Of a stretch of 64,000 bases of DNA, positions 46,030-58,952 are shown one piece after another. The position numbers were made by a program, and so were the translations under genes. Under the pieces are notes generated by a model. The model made no database searches, had not been told where the DNA came from, and worked only from the letters and a program-made list of their open reading frames with translations. The DNA is taken from positions 147,884,861 to 147,948,860 of the forward strand of contig NC_133122.1 in the NCBI RefSeq assembly GCF_033568475.1, in the 5' to 3' direction. Each line of letters begins with the position of its first letter. Within the stretch, counting starts at the first letter, position 1. The stretch is from Henckelia pumila (lineage: Eukaryota > Streptophyta > Magnoliopsida > Lamiales > Gesneriaceae).

Positions 46030-46430
46030 ATCTAGTTGACATTAAAAATTCTATATGGACTAGGACTCTCTTCCTATAAATAAGGGTCTTATTTATGTCT
46101 TTACACGTATTTTACATGTTTTATATCTCTTGTAATTTCCATACCTTTTCTATTTAATCCTATACTGACTTGAGCGTCGTAGTGGCTTCGCCTTCGGACG
46201 AGCCATCTCATATGTTTTCTTTGATACACAAAAATATTTTGGGATCATTCGCCTCGGTTTACTGAAGAAATTAGTTCGTTGATTACTAGTTCGAGGTAAT
46301 TTATTTGATGTAAAATTTTTGAATGCATCAATATCTACGTTGGTATGATGTTTTTTTGGGTGAAATCTAAAAGTAAATTCACGAGGGCTTATGTCCAAAG
46401 TGGACAATTGTTAGCAAATTAGTCTCAGCT
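46030..46430 (+). repeat. LTR fragment with TATA box
   Basis: CCTATAAATAAGGG (TATA at 46075) is followed about 90 bp later by ACTTGAGCGTCGTAGTGGC and CGGACGAGCC, wording typical of the transcribed part of plant LTRs. No internal region follows before the copia LTR at 46506. Boundaries are not defined. Confidence 0.45.
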
Positions 46431-46505
46431 TTGGAAGCTATCACAGTGGATATACATCAAGATAGGGCCATTGGATTATAGTTTTCTCAATTGAAATCAA
46501 GAAGC

Positions 46506-46841
46506 TGTTAGAATCAGTTTTTTGGAGTAGTTATGTAGATAGAAATCAACCAGCTCTTGTGTATAAAAACAATTGCATTGTACTGTGATTCACTGTTATT
46601 TTCTCTCTCGAAATTTCTCTGTGAAGAAGTGAAGTAAAATACTTGCTGGGTTCTTGGTTGCCGTGGATGTAGGTTGAGAAACCGAACCACATAAATCTTC
46701 TTGCAATTCATTTTTTCTGCTGTGTGTGTGTGAGTTATATGATTTGTGATTGATCCTAGTGTGATCGAGTTCATCGTATTTCCGATTGAATCAATTTAAG
46801 TGCTTCGCAAGGGTATAATCAAGATCGGTAAAATCACAACA
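46506..46841 (+). repeat. 5' LTR of a copia element
   Basis: It starts TGTTAGAATCAG, ends AAATCACAACA, and is 336 bp long, followed one base later by the primer-binding site. The length and ends suit a Tnt1/Tork-like copia. The partner LTR is not in the window before the nested insertion at 47461. Confidence 0.8.
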
Positions 46842-46842
46842 A

Positions 46843-46857
46843 TTGGTATCAAGAGCC
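46843..46857 (+). promoter_or_regulatory. Primer-binding site of the copia element
   Basis: TTGGTATCAAGAGCC is a close match to the complement of the initiator tRNA-Met 3' end, next to the LTR. Confidence 0.85.
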
Positions 46858-46876
46858 AAGGATTGGATCGAGAATA

Positions 46877-47460
46877 ATGACAGCCACTGCGAAGTTCAAA
46901 ATCGACAAATTCAATGGAACAAATGATTTTGGGTTATGGAGGATAAAGATGAAGGCGATGTTAATTCATCTCGGATTGGTGGATGCGATTAGCAAGGAAG
47001 CCATGGCTGCGATCACAGATTCAACGAAGTCAGCTGGTATAGACTTCAAAGCACAAAGTGCTATATTGTTAAGTTTGGGTGATGAAGTCCTCAGAGAAGT
47101 GACTGAATAAATGATGGCAATCAATGTCTGGAACAAGCTCGAAACGATGTATCTCAAGAGATCCTTGGCAAATCGGTTATATCTGAAGAAATCTCTATAT
47201 TCCATTCATATGAAGAAGGTAAAGATTTGAGAAAACACATGGACGATTTCAATAAGATCATTCTTGATCTTAAAAACATCGAGACCAAGATCGATGAGGA
47301 AGACCAAGTAATCTTGTTGTTGAGTTCATTGCCGAAGGAATATATACACTTTGTAGACACGATGCTATATGGAAAACAGACTTTAACAATGGTAGAAGTG
47401 AAGTCAGCCTTACTATCAAAGGAATTACAAAATAAAAATGAGATTAAAGAAGAAGGAAAT
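46877..47460 (+). pseudogene. Copia gag (Tnt1-like), interrupted
   Basis: ATG 46877 opens a UBN2-type gag: FKIDKFNGTNDFGLWRIKMK, then a stop at 47108-47110. A shifted continuation carries LYLKKSLYSIHMKKVKDLRK, EEDQVILLLSSLPKEYIHFV and SALLSKELQNKNEIKEEGN. The frame is cut at 47460 by the LTR of a gypsy element, so the zinc knuckle and pol are displaced. The layout follows the Tnt1 gag order closely. It is not functional. Confidence 0.88.
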
Positions 47461-50400
47461 TGTGGCGCCTAAAATCTAATTTACTAAATCACATGCATCA
47501 AATTTAATAAATATTAAGATTATTATTTTTAGGTTTAATTGATTTAATTCTTTATGTGAATTATGCGTTAATAAAATATTTTATTATTTATTCAAATGAT
47601 TTTTATTGTACTAACTATTTAATTAATGTTTTTAATTTCTTAAGTTTATTTGTCAAAATGATTTTTTATTGTGCAGTTTAATTGTTTTAATATTTTAAGG
47701 TTTAAGCTTGCATATTTAAATAATTTTAATTTTTTAGTTTATTCTTTTAAATGATTTTAACTGTTTAGCTTATTTGTTTAAATATTTTTGAGTCTCCAAC
47801 TTATTTTAAATAACCTAAGTTTAACGGTTAGTTATTTTAAATTATTTTAATTGCCTAGATTATTTATTTAAATTTTTTTAATTGTCCAAATCCATTTTTC
47901 CCGCGCACTAGAGCTTATTTTTAATCTTTTGCAAAAATTAGCATTTTAATTTTCGGACTAGTAAAATCCAATTTAATATTTTTAAATTAGAATTTTCAAA
48001 CTTGTGTTTTATTTAGTGTAATTTAAATTATAGTCCTAGTTCCTAAGTTGGAGTAGCACTTTTTAAAAGTGTGTAAAACTTTTCCCATTACACTAACACC
48101 CTCAGATTTATGTACTTACATCTATACATACACACACATACACACTCAAACTTAATACATAACCCTATCCCCTAAAATTTACACTCAAATCTCACGTCTA
48201 ACACACACACACATACACGATTTCCTTCTTCTCCTACTCATACACCCATCGGCTTCCATTTTCTCTTCAAGCTCACGCCGCCAGTTGCCATTTTTATTTC
48301 TTCTTTCCGGCGAGGCTCCTCCACGGCGTGTTGGTCGAGCTGCTTCCTCTTCCTTTGAGCTCGGTTCAGCTTGTTCCAACTCGTGCAGTCCCATTTTTCT
48401 CTTTGCTTCGGCTTAAGCTCATTTGAGCTCATACTCCTTGATTTTTAGCTAGACAAGGATATGAGTTTCTTTTCTCATCAAGTAGATTATTATGTCTTGA
48501 GTGTGAATTGTGTTATGCATTCCATGATTTTCTTTTTTCAAAAATGCAAGTGCCATGTTCGAAAGTTTTCTGTTAAAATTTTTCCACATTCATGCCTGAG
48601 AAATTATGATATTATGATGTCTTGTTGAGGATTGAAATGAGTATGAATTTGAAATGGTGATTGCATTGATGCTTTGTTCTTTTTGAAATTTCAGAAAATT
48701 TTGGCATATGGTTTGATTCAAAATTTGTGTGTTGTTCTTGGTGCTTGGATGGTGAGTTAGGAACTACAATGGGTGAGAATGTAGCTCACATGTTAGTGCT
48801 TAGGATGACATGAAGTTAGATTGTAAGTGGGAGTTGAGGAGCGCTTCGAATTGGCTAGAGATTGGGCTCGGTTTTGGGTGTTATTAAAGGCTGTCATATA
48901 AAGTTAAGTTGAGCTGGTTGGGGTGAGTTCTTGGGGGTTTGAGATGAGCCTAAGTGTTGGTCTTGATCCTAGGTTAGTGGCTTGGAACTTGGGAGTCATA
49001 TAGCTAAGTTTTTGGTTGAGTATGAAAATAAGACTTGAGCAGAATTTTGGCAATGTTTGAGCTGTCCGGAAACATATGACTAAGGCAGGGTTAAAATCAG
49101 AATTTGGTTAAGGGCTCGGGTCTGGAATTAGCCTAGGATGTTAGGAATATGTCGGTTCAAGCGGGAATTAATTCGGTTAAGTTTTGATTGCATTCTAGGA
49201 ATTTGAATAAATAGGTGCAGAAATTTAGACGTTTAAGCTTGCTGTCCGAAATTTTGAAATTATAGCTTGGTTAAGCAAATAAGGATGCATTTTGGATGAC
49301 ATTTTTATTTATTTTTATGTGTGTGGGAGTCGTGGTTTCAAGCGGAACTACTTTTGAATAAGAATTGAGTGAGTTGTAACTTTATGGGTGAAGTGCTCGA
49401 AATGTCCTAAGAGCAAATTTATGGTTTAGATTCCCATCCTTGGTTTGCTCTCTAAATTGCCATCTCGGTCATCTATATTTGAGTCTCTTGCATGATTATA
49501 GAGTAAATATTTATGAGTACATTACATCTACACATGAATGCTAAGTCCCCTAATCAAGAATGAAAGAAAATATTTATATGAACGAAGTGAGATGATTGTG
49601 ACTATATGAAAGTATGTGTTTGAACGAGCTGGGAGACGTCTTGGCGTTCCTTACCAAATTTATGGGTTTGGACGAGCTGGGAGAAATCCTTGTTTCCCTT
49701 ACCACCGTATGGGTTTGGACGAGTTGGGAGAAATCTTGGCTTTCCTTACCACCTATAGGGCAAGACGAGTTGGGAGATATCCCTACTTCCTTGCGGCATA
49801 GTATACTCAATAATGCAGCCATGATCGAGATCGAAAGTACAGAGTCACAATTAAAGGATTTAAGTTCAAAATTTATATGACTATGTTTCAGTACAGTTTA
49901 TGCAGTTACATTGATTATGTTAGACTTAGTCATGCATATGTTATATTCATGTTCTCTTTCTGTTTTTAGAAGTCGATTTCTGTTTAAAGTATTGGGCACA
50001 AAGTATTTTTAGTATAAGCTATTTTTAATCTTGAGTCTGCATGTATGTATATATTACTCGTTATTTCACCCCATATTCTTAATGGGCCTCTAGGCTCACT
50101 ACATCTACTTGGTGTAGGTTAGATTATTGTAGAGATCGAGGGGCAGTCCTATTGAGTGGACTGTGATGCGGGCACGACACATCCTCCGACCTATGCCAAT
50201 CTTCCGCAAAAGGAGTTCAAGTTTTAATGATTTCAAGTCTTTATTTTGTTAATTGAATAGTTGTAAATGTAAAGGTAATATTTATAAAGTGGTTTGTGGG
50301 CATGTATATATCGAATTGTTAAATCTTTTTGGTATTTGAAGTGTCAAATTTATTTCCCAGGTTTTCGGTTATTTTTCTCGAGCTAGTTTATTTAGTGTCG

Positions 50401-50539
50401 TTGTTTGCATTTTAAATTTGATGTCTGTGCCAGGTGGTTGTTATATAAATAGATATGTCATGCCGAATTTTTTTAAATTTTTTTGAAAATCCGTATTTTA
50501 TTTAATTATCATCATTTAAGAAGTCATTGGGTCATTTCA
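47461..50539 (+). repeat. 5' LTR (3,079 bp) of the non-coding gypsy
   Basis: Matches the 3' copy from 53851. It contains a CT-rich patch at about 48230-48430 that is also in the 3' copy, and four 47-bp tandem repeats at 49617-49800. The TATA position reads CTATACATAC here but CTATAAATAC in the 3' copy. Open frames inside are not genes. Confidence 0.85.
49617..49800. repeat. Tandem repeat, ~47 bp x 4, inside the LTR
   Basis: Units beginning GGGTTTGGACGAGCTGGGAG or variants start at 49617, 49664, 49710 and 49757, each followed by a CTTGGCTTTCCTTACCACC-like half. Confidence 0.85.
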
Positions 50540-53500
50540 GTTGGTATTAGAGCATGGTTCTGGTTGGGTTGTGCCAACTGCCGGTTGCAAGAAACTTGAA
50601 AAATCTCGACTCAAAGTCTGTAAGTTTAATGGATTTTATATGTTAGTCATACTTGAATTAATACTTTAAATATTTTGATGTCATTCTTTTCTTTTCAAAA
50701 TATTTTCAAAACTAGGTGTTTAATTTATTTAAGTGTGTAGTTTAGTGTTTATTTTTCTTTTAAAGTTTTTTTTAGTAGTTTAAAATGTACCATTTGACTG
50801 TTATTTTTATAGCATGCGGTTTCAAGTTAAATAGAGTTGGTGTACCAATATTCCTTCAAGTTTTAGGTAGTACGTGGATGTTGTTAGATTTATTAGGTAG
50901 TGCTAATAATTTTTATGGGACTGTAGGAGTTTGTCAAAAATGTTAAACTTGTGCATTAGAAAATATTATTTGGGTGTCATTGTTGTAAAATATTCTATAA
51001 AATGTATTTTAATCGGGTACAACTAAGTGAATAGTTTATTTAGAAATTTCTAAGCGTGTGTTTAGTCAGTTAAGTTTATGAATAAAACTCATGTGAAGGC
51101 TTGAGATACGAACTTGGTTTTATATTATTATGGATAGTTTGAGTTTTTCTTTTCTTATTTGGGTAAGTATGATATTTGAGAATAGTCAGTCGGTTACTAT
51201 GAGCCTTTCAATTATGTGAACTATTATTTCGATCGTTGTTTTTTTTTCCTTCTTTTGTGCTCAAATCCGTGGCAACATATACTTTTGAGTATCCGAAAAT
51301 TTTTTTGCACTTATTTTGAAAATTTATGGATTCATATGACATTAATCAGCATTGAATTTTGCCACTTTGGCATTGGTTGAACTTCTTAGTAAAATCTTGT
51401 TAATGTTTCACACTTCTTGAAATTTTTCTTCGGTTCTAGAGCCACATGTTGATGTGAGTGGGATTCACCTCGACTTTATTTTTGATGATCTACTTATGTT
51501 GTGGCTGACATCTGATTCTTGCCTTGAAACTGTTGTTCCCTGATTTTTGACTTGTGTGGACTGCTCTCGATTGAAGTCACACTTATTGCTCTTGATTGTA
51601 CTTTGATTGTTTGGACATGATGTCACTATCCAGGGATGAATGGTCACCATATTTGTTATCTTTTTGGCTCATATTCATTGTTCTTAGAGCCTCTATTATT
51701 ATTCATTCACCCCTAAAATTGAATTATGAGTGAGTTTTTTACTTATCTAGATTTTTATTTTCAGCTTGTTTGTTTGTAATGCTTGCATTATTTCATTTCA
51801 TATTAAGCAAGCATTGCTTGTATGTTTGTTTCCTTTCATGATCCATCATGATGAGAATATGGGTGGACCATAATTCCAATTATCATTTTGATTTTTTGTG
51901 TAGAGAATTGGCTAGTAACCTCATAGTAAGTGTTTAGACCGTTGGGATTTAGTACTAATACTAGATAAAATCCTAAGTTATTGTTGTGCTCTTAGGAGCC
52001 ACTACTAATTATATCTAAGTTCTAGCGAGAAGACTACTAGTTAGTAAATTAATGGAATGGGTGGTTTCAATTTAAATAGGATCGTTGAGAGTAAAAAGAT
52101 GACTTTGGTAAGCTGAATGGGTGATCAGTCTCGAGATAGGGAAATAGAGTTGTCCCTAGAGCATTTTAGGTACTTTATACTAGCGTTCTAAGATTTTGTG
52201 AATATCAACCAGTAAGACTAATGCATCAACTACGAGTACTAAATGATGAATGGAATATTTAGGTATTTTAATGGATAAGTTATATATTTAGCCATTAGCG
52301 AAATACTGAGGTACTAGGGGAACAATGAAAAAGCATATATGATCGGATTACAATTCTTCGAGGTTTCCATCTGTATACTAAGTTCTTGAAATATGAATTC
52401 AGGTTGTACATATAATAACTTGGGGATGTTTTTTTGGATTTTCAGACCTGCTGTCGAGTTGAACTAGGGATTTGAAATATGTCTTCAGGAGATATGTAAG
52501 AATTTTTTGGTACTTATAGACCATCTAATTCAATAAGTGGATAATAGCTCATGGTATATTTTGACTTGAAGTGTAATTATGGATTTCTTAGTCATTGCGT
52601 CTTGGATAGAAGAGGTGGATAAATATGTTGGGAAATTTTAATTAAGAGTTGAACTTTTGGTAGAATCAAGAATGCCTAAGAGACGAAAGTAGAAATTGGT
52701 GCGTGGAAAATTGGGATCTGTTTAGTCACTTATTTGGATTCTATATATTATCGGTTAATACCTTGGGACTGAACAACAGTGGATTTTATGGTTATATTTT
52801 CTTATCAAGGATTATGTTAGATTTATTTATAGAAATGGGTCGATCAATCCTAAGTTGAGGAGAGTCATTTGTCCCGCTTGTAAGTTAGCTGAACTAGAGT
52901 CAATGCTTAAGAGAATTTTAAGCATCCTTAGAAGCGTTGCGAGTTATAGTAACTAATAAGGGATTGAGTATAGTCCAGAAGCATTAAGCAAATCCTTGCT
53001 AATAAGTGGCGTAGGCCTTTAGAATTTCAAAATGGATATTAGGTTGTTCTTGAAGGTATCATTGTTCCGTAATATTTTCGGTTTGGGAATATAAGGAAAT
53101 TAACTCGTTTTGCCGATCCTTATGCGATTGTTGAGGAGATAGGTAATTTGTTTTATCGTTTGGGCATGCCGTAGAGAAGTGTTGTGGGAGTATGTGTCGG
53201 ATTCGTATCATATCTTGAGGTCTGACGAGGTAGAATTGTATAGTCCTTTAGCTATCCTATTTGAAAAAATTTAGTCTTAGTTGCTAAGTATTTTGTGAAC
53301 TTGTAAATTTCTTAAGAGCTCGAGTTGTATATTATATGAGTTAAGTTTAATTGACAAATAGACATTAAGCATAGCTTCGTTTTTAGAAAGTTTTTTAAGT
53401 ATTGGTCGAGGTCGACATAAATTATTTATTTGTTGTATGAACTCTATTGCTGGAATTCCGATGTAGGATATAAGGTTAGCAAAATGTAGGTTGTGCATTA

Positions 53501-53850
53501 ACATAAAGATCTAAGAATATGTAGGTTGTAGAACTTATCAATGTGGTAGGATGACGTTTTTAAGTTGATAAATTTAGATTGAAGGTAAATTAAGGACTGG
53601 TAAAATTGAGGATAAGACCACTTGAGAAGATGTAAGAATTGTAAATTTTATATTGCAATAAGAGTTAGAAAGATCTTTGATGACATAGATATCAATAGGC
53701 ATCAGAGTGCGCAGCAAAAGCTGATTTGAGCCAACTCATGTGGGTGCAAAATTTGAAAAAAAATTAGTGTTGATCTAGTCTAAGGTATTCGAAGCTAGTT
53801 AGTAAGTCTCGAATTTCGAGGACAAAATTTCGTTTAAGGAGGGAAGGAAT
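50540..53850 (+). pseudogene. Decayed internal region of the non-coding gypsy
   Basis: Begins with the primer-binding site TTGGTATTAGAGCATGG and ends at the polypurine tract. No gag, protease, RT or RNase H is legible. Near 53000-53240, frames interrupted by stops still show the integrase C-terminal/chromodomain pattern: PLEFQNGY, KLTRFADPYAIVEEIGNLFYRL. The region is shorter than an intact gypsy interior, so deletions as well as point decay have occurred. Confidence 0.7.
53813..53850 (+). promoter_or_regulatory. Hairpin-like block and polypurine tract
   Basis: ATTTCGAGGACAAAAT, then TTTAAGGAGGGAAGGAAT directly before the 3' LTR. Confidence 0.7.
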
Positions 53851-54988
53851 TGTGGCGTCTAAAATCCAATTTACTAAATCACATGCATTAAATTTAATAA
53901 ATATTACGATTATTATTTTTAGGTTTAATTAATTGAAATTCTTTATGTGAATTATGTGTTAATAAAATATTTTATTATTTATTCAAACGATTTTTATTGT
54001 ACTAACTATTTAATTAATATTTTTAATTGTTTGAGTTTATTTGTCAAAATGATTTTTTATTGTGCAGTTTAATTTTTTTAATATTTTAAAGGTTTAAGCT
54101 TGTATATTTAAATAATTTTAATTGTTTAGTTTATTCTTTTAAATTATTTTAACTGTTTAGCTTATTTGTTTAAATATGTTTGACTGTATAATTTATTTAT
54201 TTTAAATAACCTAAGTTTAGCGGTTAGTTATTTTAAATTATTTTCAAATTATTTTAAATGTCTAGATTATTTATTTAAATCATTTTTAATTGTCCAAATC
54301 CATTTTTCCCGCGCACTAGAGCTTATTTTTAATCTTTTGCGAAAATTAGCATTTTTAATTTCCGGACTAGTAAAATCCAATTTAATATTTTTAAATTAAA
54401 ATTTTCATGCTTGTGTTTTATTTAGTGCAATTTAAATTATAGTCCTAGTTGCTAAGTTGGAGTAGCACTTTTTCAAAGTGTGTAGCACTTTTCCCATTAC
54501 ACTCACACACTCATATTTATATACTTACATCTATAAATACACACACCTACACACTTAAACTTAACACATAACCCTAGCCCCTAAAATTTACACTCAAATC
54601 TCATGCCTAACACACACACACATTTCCTTCTCCTCCTACTCACACACCCATCGGCTTCCATCTTCTCTTCAAGCTCACGCCGCCAGCAGCCATTTTTCTT
54701 TCTTCTTTCCGGCAAGGCTCCTCCATGGCGTGTTGGTCGAGCTGCTTCCTCTTCCTTTGAGCTCGGTTCAGCTCGTTCCAGCTCGTGCAGTCCCATTTTT
54801 TATTTGCTTCGGCTTAAGCTCATTTGAGATCGTACTTTTTGATTTTAGCTAGGCAAGGATATGGGTTTCTTTTCTCATCAAGTATATTATTATGTCTTGA
54901 GTGTGAATTGTGTTATGCATTCCATGATTTTCTTTTTTCGAAAATGCAAGTGTCATGTTCGAAAGTTTTCTGTTAAAATTTTCCACAT
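53851..54988 (+). repeat. 3' LTR of the non-coding gypsy, truncated by CACTA insertion
   Basis: Starts TGTGGCGTCTAAAATCC. It follows the 5' LTR to TTCCACATTCA, where the 5' copy continues with TGCCTGAG and this copy switches to CACTACAAAAAAATAG. A TATA box CTATAAATAC is retained at 54531. Confidence 0.85.
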
Positions 54989-56259
54989 TCACTACAAAAA
55001 AATAGCCATATAAGAACATTTTTTTTTTCCAGTTTTAAGAGCGGTTTTCCACCAATCTTAAACTATTACCAACGGTTACCAGACCGTTTCTCTTATCACC
55101 GTCCCTATATCTTATAGCAACAGTTTTTCCAAGCGATGGTGAAAACTAAAAAACCGCTCCAATTGTTTGTTATAAGCGCGGGTAATAACCGTTCTTAGAT
55201 GTTATGCAAATAGCAACACTTTCAAACCAATCCTGCAGTTGTAAAGACAAGAGTGGTTGCAAACCACTTTGAAATAAGCAATATGTAAGAACATTTTTTC
55301 ACCGTTGCTACAAGACATGGATATAAGAATGGTTGTAAAATGCTATTGATGTTAGAAATATAGGACCGGTGTGACCGCTCGTAGTAGTCGTGGATATAAG
55401 ACTAGTTAAAAAATGATGTTAAAACGGTAAATATAAGGATGGTTTTAAACCATCTAGAAACATGTGTGTTTAATAATGGTTTTTGACCGCTTCTATACAT
55501 CAGAGCTATGTGAGCGGTTTCAAACCACTCATGTAACTAGTAATTTAAGAGTGGTCAGAACGGTCTTGAAGCCTTTGGATGTATGAGCGGTTATTAACCA
55601 ATCTTGAGATCGGATATATTGGAGTGATTCCCAACCGATCCTAATAATAATGTTTTACAAATACTTTGAAAGCGCTTGTAAAACCATAAATTTGAAGAAA
55701 TTCAGGATCATTTTCAAGCCGTGGATATGAGAATAGTTTCGGACAATTAATAAAATAATAGATATAGAAGCGGTTTTTGAGACATTTAAAGTGGTTTGAA
55801 TCAAATTTGTAATTTAAGATTTAAGAACAATTGAATGACTTACATATAATTATTCAAATTGCGTACAAATTCAGAAATTTTTAATTTTCTTATTTGTACA
55901 AAATAAAATATCACAAATTAAATAATAAAAACCTCTAATATTGTTATCCTAATCAACAAAGTGAACTTATAAAACAAAAAAACTTACGTCCAAAAAAATA
56001 ACAATATTATTCCTATTGCTAATATAAAATAAATGAAAATCTCTAAAATTTAAAACATAACAAGAATTTCTAAATAAATAAAATTGTTTCTCAAAAATTA
56101 AATTTATTAATTATTATCTGATAGAGATGGAGATCTACGATCAGTTTCATGTGCATTTGATGGAATATTTTCTTATACCTGTATAATACTTGTCATCTAC
56201 CATATGAAAAATAAAATTTAATATCACATATTTATACAATTTTTTTCTTAAATTGATTC
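54987..56259 (+). mobile_element. CACTA (En/Spm) transposon end with subterminal repeats
   Basis: The terminal CACTACAAAAAAATAGCC is a standard CACTA terminus. Over about 55035-55740 a degenerate motif, GAGCGGTTT...AAACCACTC, recurs a dozen or more times, many copies being small palindromes. This is the arrangement bound by TNPA-type proteins in En/Spm. No transposase frame is seen before the gypsy LTR that begins at 56260; the other end is not in the window. Confidence 0.8.
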
Positions 56260-58952
56260 TGAAACGACCCTAACTCTATAATTAATAAATAAATAAATAT
56301 GCAAAATTTTTTTTTTTTATACTTACTAAATAAAATATGTACATATATGCCCATACATACATGCACAGAATAAAAAGATTTAAAAATAAATAAATAAATA
56401 AATAACTCAAATAAAAATGCATCCTTTAATAAAATAAATATCTGAGTCAAATATTGAAGTAAAATACTGCATAAATAAAATGATTAAAGTTTGCATGAAC
56501 TGAAAATATTTAAATAAAATATTTCAAACCACAACCACTGAAAATAATTAAAATGTATAACATGCTGAAGTATTCAAAACATGCAATGTGACTCAGACAT
56601 CTATCACGGTCACGGGGATCACTGCCAGTCTGCTCATACGTCCTCGCCTCTGGTGGGTACCACATCCTCTACGTACTCACCTGCACCATACCAGTGTAGT
56701 GAGCCTAGAAGTCCAACATGATAACATAACAAGGATTTAAAATAATTTAAATCACTTTAATACTAATACATAACATATACATGAATGAGCATGCTTAAAA
56801 TAACATCATGACATAACATAACTTAAATTAACTTAAATATCGTAATACATAAATATTGTTGAGCAGATTATTTTTTAATATCGTATGGTTGTATCCATAG
56901 TGTAACCTTAAATCATACATCAAATACTGATCAGCGTGGAAACCAATGTACGTGAGGGTGACGAATCACCTCTTAAATTAGCAGTAAACTGCCCTTCAAT
57001 AGTTCATATATGGGGACGAATCCCCCTCAAATTGTCACACTACTTCAACTTCCAACATAAAATATTTCCTTTTGTTCAACCTTAAACATTAAATCATGCA
57101 TAAAATTATTTCATGAATGCATGTACTTAAATAAAATGTGTGTCCTTCATATATATTTAATTTAATTTCATACTAACATATAAATATAAAAATAATCTCC
57201 AATGCATAAAAATAATTAAATATATATTCAGGACACATGCAATTTCTCATGGATTGTACTGGACTGCTGGCCCTAACACTCAAGCCCATTTACTTAAATT
57301 TGGCCCATTAACACTGAGACTGGCCCAATAACATACTTAAACCCAATAAAAATTATTCTAAGCCCAATTAAATAATTAAAGCCCATTAAAACATTCTAGG
57401 TCCAAAAAATAACTTAATCTGGCCCAATGGGCCCAAAAGCCCAAAGACTGGCCCAATAACTTCCATGGGCCCCCAAGGCCCATAAAAATTAGTAGACTCA
57501 CTTAATTAATTTAATTAATCCCAATAATAATTAAACTTAACCCAAATAATTAAATGGAACCCAAATCATTTTATTTCTAATTAATTGGCCCAAAAACCCA
57601 TTAAATCATAAAATACTTTAAAATTAAAAAGACTAGAGCCCGGCCCACCAACCCGGACCCGGACCAACTTAACCCGACCCACTACCCTACTGACCCGACC
57701 CGGACCACTCAGACCCGGCCCAAACCCGAAATTAGCCCAACCCGTGACCCCCTACCCTTGCTCCCTCTCGGCCGAGAGCAGCAGGTCTTCACGACCTGCT
57801 GCCGGCCAGCTCCGGCCGCCCCTGGCCAGAGCCCCGCCGCCCAGACGTATCCCACGTCTGGGCGGTCCCGACCTGGCCCTAGCCCACGCCCCATGCACCC
57901 CACAGACCATCAGCCGAACCCCCTTCCCCGAAACCCTAGCTGCGCTTCCATGGAGACCGATCGGCTCTTGGTGGTTTCCTGGGCTCGTTTGGCTCGAGCC
58001 ACTCTAGCCATTCGAGTCTAGGCCTCCCTCACGCATCCTAAATTCCCTTGACCAGCAGTACTATGAATCATGGTTAATAAAAACATGAATATGATCAAAA
58101 ACACAAGAACACACACATAAAACCCACACTATTCTCGTTTTTTCTGAAAATTGTTGGAACAAATCTGATGTCTACACATTCACATACCTAATTTCTGATA
58201 TGACACGAAAATAAAGAGAAAGAATCATGCCTTGCACCGTAGTTTGAAGAGAAAGGATTGCGTAGAACTATTCCGAGACGACGGGGCGATGACAACCGAC
58301 TTGGAAGCTTCAAAATCGAGCTATGGAGGCTGAAGAACTTGAAGAACACGATGGAGATGGGGGTGAGAAACTGATGGAGGCGGCTGAGTGATCGGTTGAA
58401 GGGTTTGGGTAGGATAGGTTTAGGTTTAAGTTTTTAATTTAATTAAAATAGGTTTTAGGATAATTAAAATAATTAAAAGTTTTAAATATAAAATATAAAA
58501 TTTAAAACTCCAAATAAAAGTTAAAATCTGATAACTTAAATTAAAAATATAAAAATCCCGAAATTACAAATTAAGGAAATTTTAAAAATAATTAAAAGTC
58601 ATTAAAATGGCTAAATTTGGATAAAAATGGACTCCTAAAATTATATAAAATTTAATACTAAAAATATTGAGGAAATAAAACTCAAAATAATATTTTTGGG
58701 CTCTAAAAATACTCATAAAATAAATTGGATAGAAAATTGTCATCTCGTCCGTCCACGGTCCCGTCTACGCGATAAAATAATTAAAATACTAAAAATCCTA
58801 AAAATCACTAATTATGGGTTAAATGCTTAAAAATAAATTAAATCATGCACAAATAATTCACATAATTATTTAACCCATAAATCACAAATTTAAATAATTA
58901 AATACCCTAATTATGCATGCAGATTTACGTATTTAAAATACCGGGTGTTACA
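56260..58952 (-). repeat. 3' LTR (2,693 bp) of the minus-strand gypsy
   Basis: On the minus strand it starts TGTAACACCCGG right after the polypurine tract and ends GGGTCGTTTCA at 56260. A GC-rich part lies at about 57640-58030, and many AGCCCAATA-like repeats at 57280-57600. Its first ~530 bp match the inverted copy at 63467-64000. Frames in the GC-rich part are not supported as genes. Confidence 0.85.

Larger units (their letters stand above)
47461..54988 (+). mobile_element. Non-coding gypsy element with 3-kb LTRs, 3' LTR truncated
   Basis: The 5' LTR 47461-50539 (TGTGGCGCC... to ...GGGTCATTTCA) is followed by primer-binding site TTGGTATTAGAGC at 50541, an internal region 50540-53850, the polypurine tract AAGGAGGGAAGGAAT, and the first 1,138 bp of the 3' LTR (53851-54988) before the CACTA insertion. 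The LTR copies differ at about 5-6% by eye over the first 350 bases. It lies inside the copia gag, with GAAAT before it. Confidence 0.85.

Noticed and set aside
48238..48432. Frame conserved between 48.2 kb and 54.6 kb
   Set aside because: The conservation comes from the two LTR copies of one element, not from selection on a protein.
49617..49800. CRISPR-like repeat array
   Set aside because: The units are contiguous tandem repeats without unique spacers, inside a plant LTR.
57744..58021. Two overlapping GC-rich open frames
   Set aside because: They lie inside the 3' LTR of the minus-strand gypsy, have no domain and reflect base composition.
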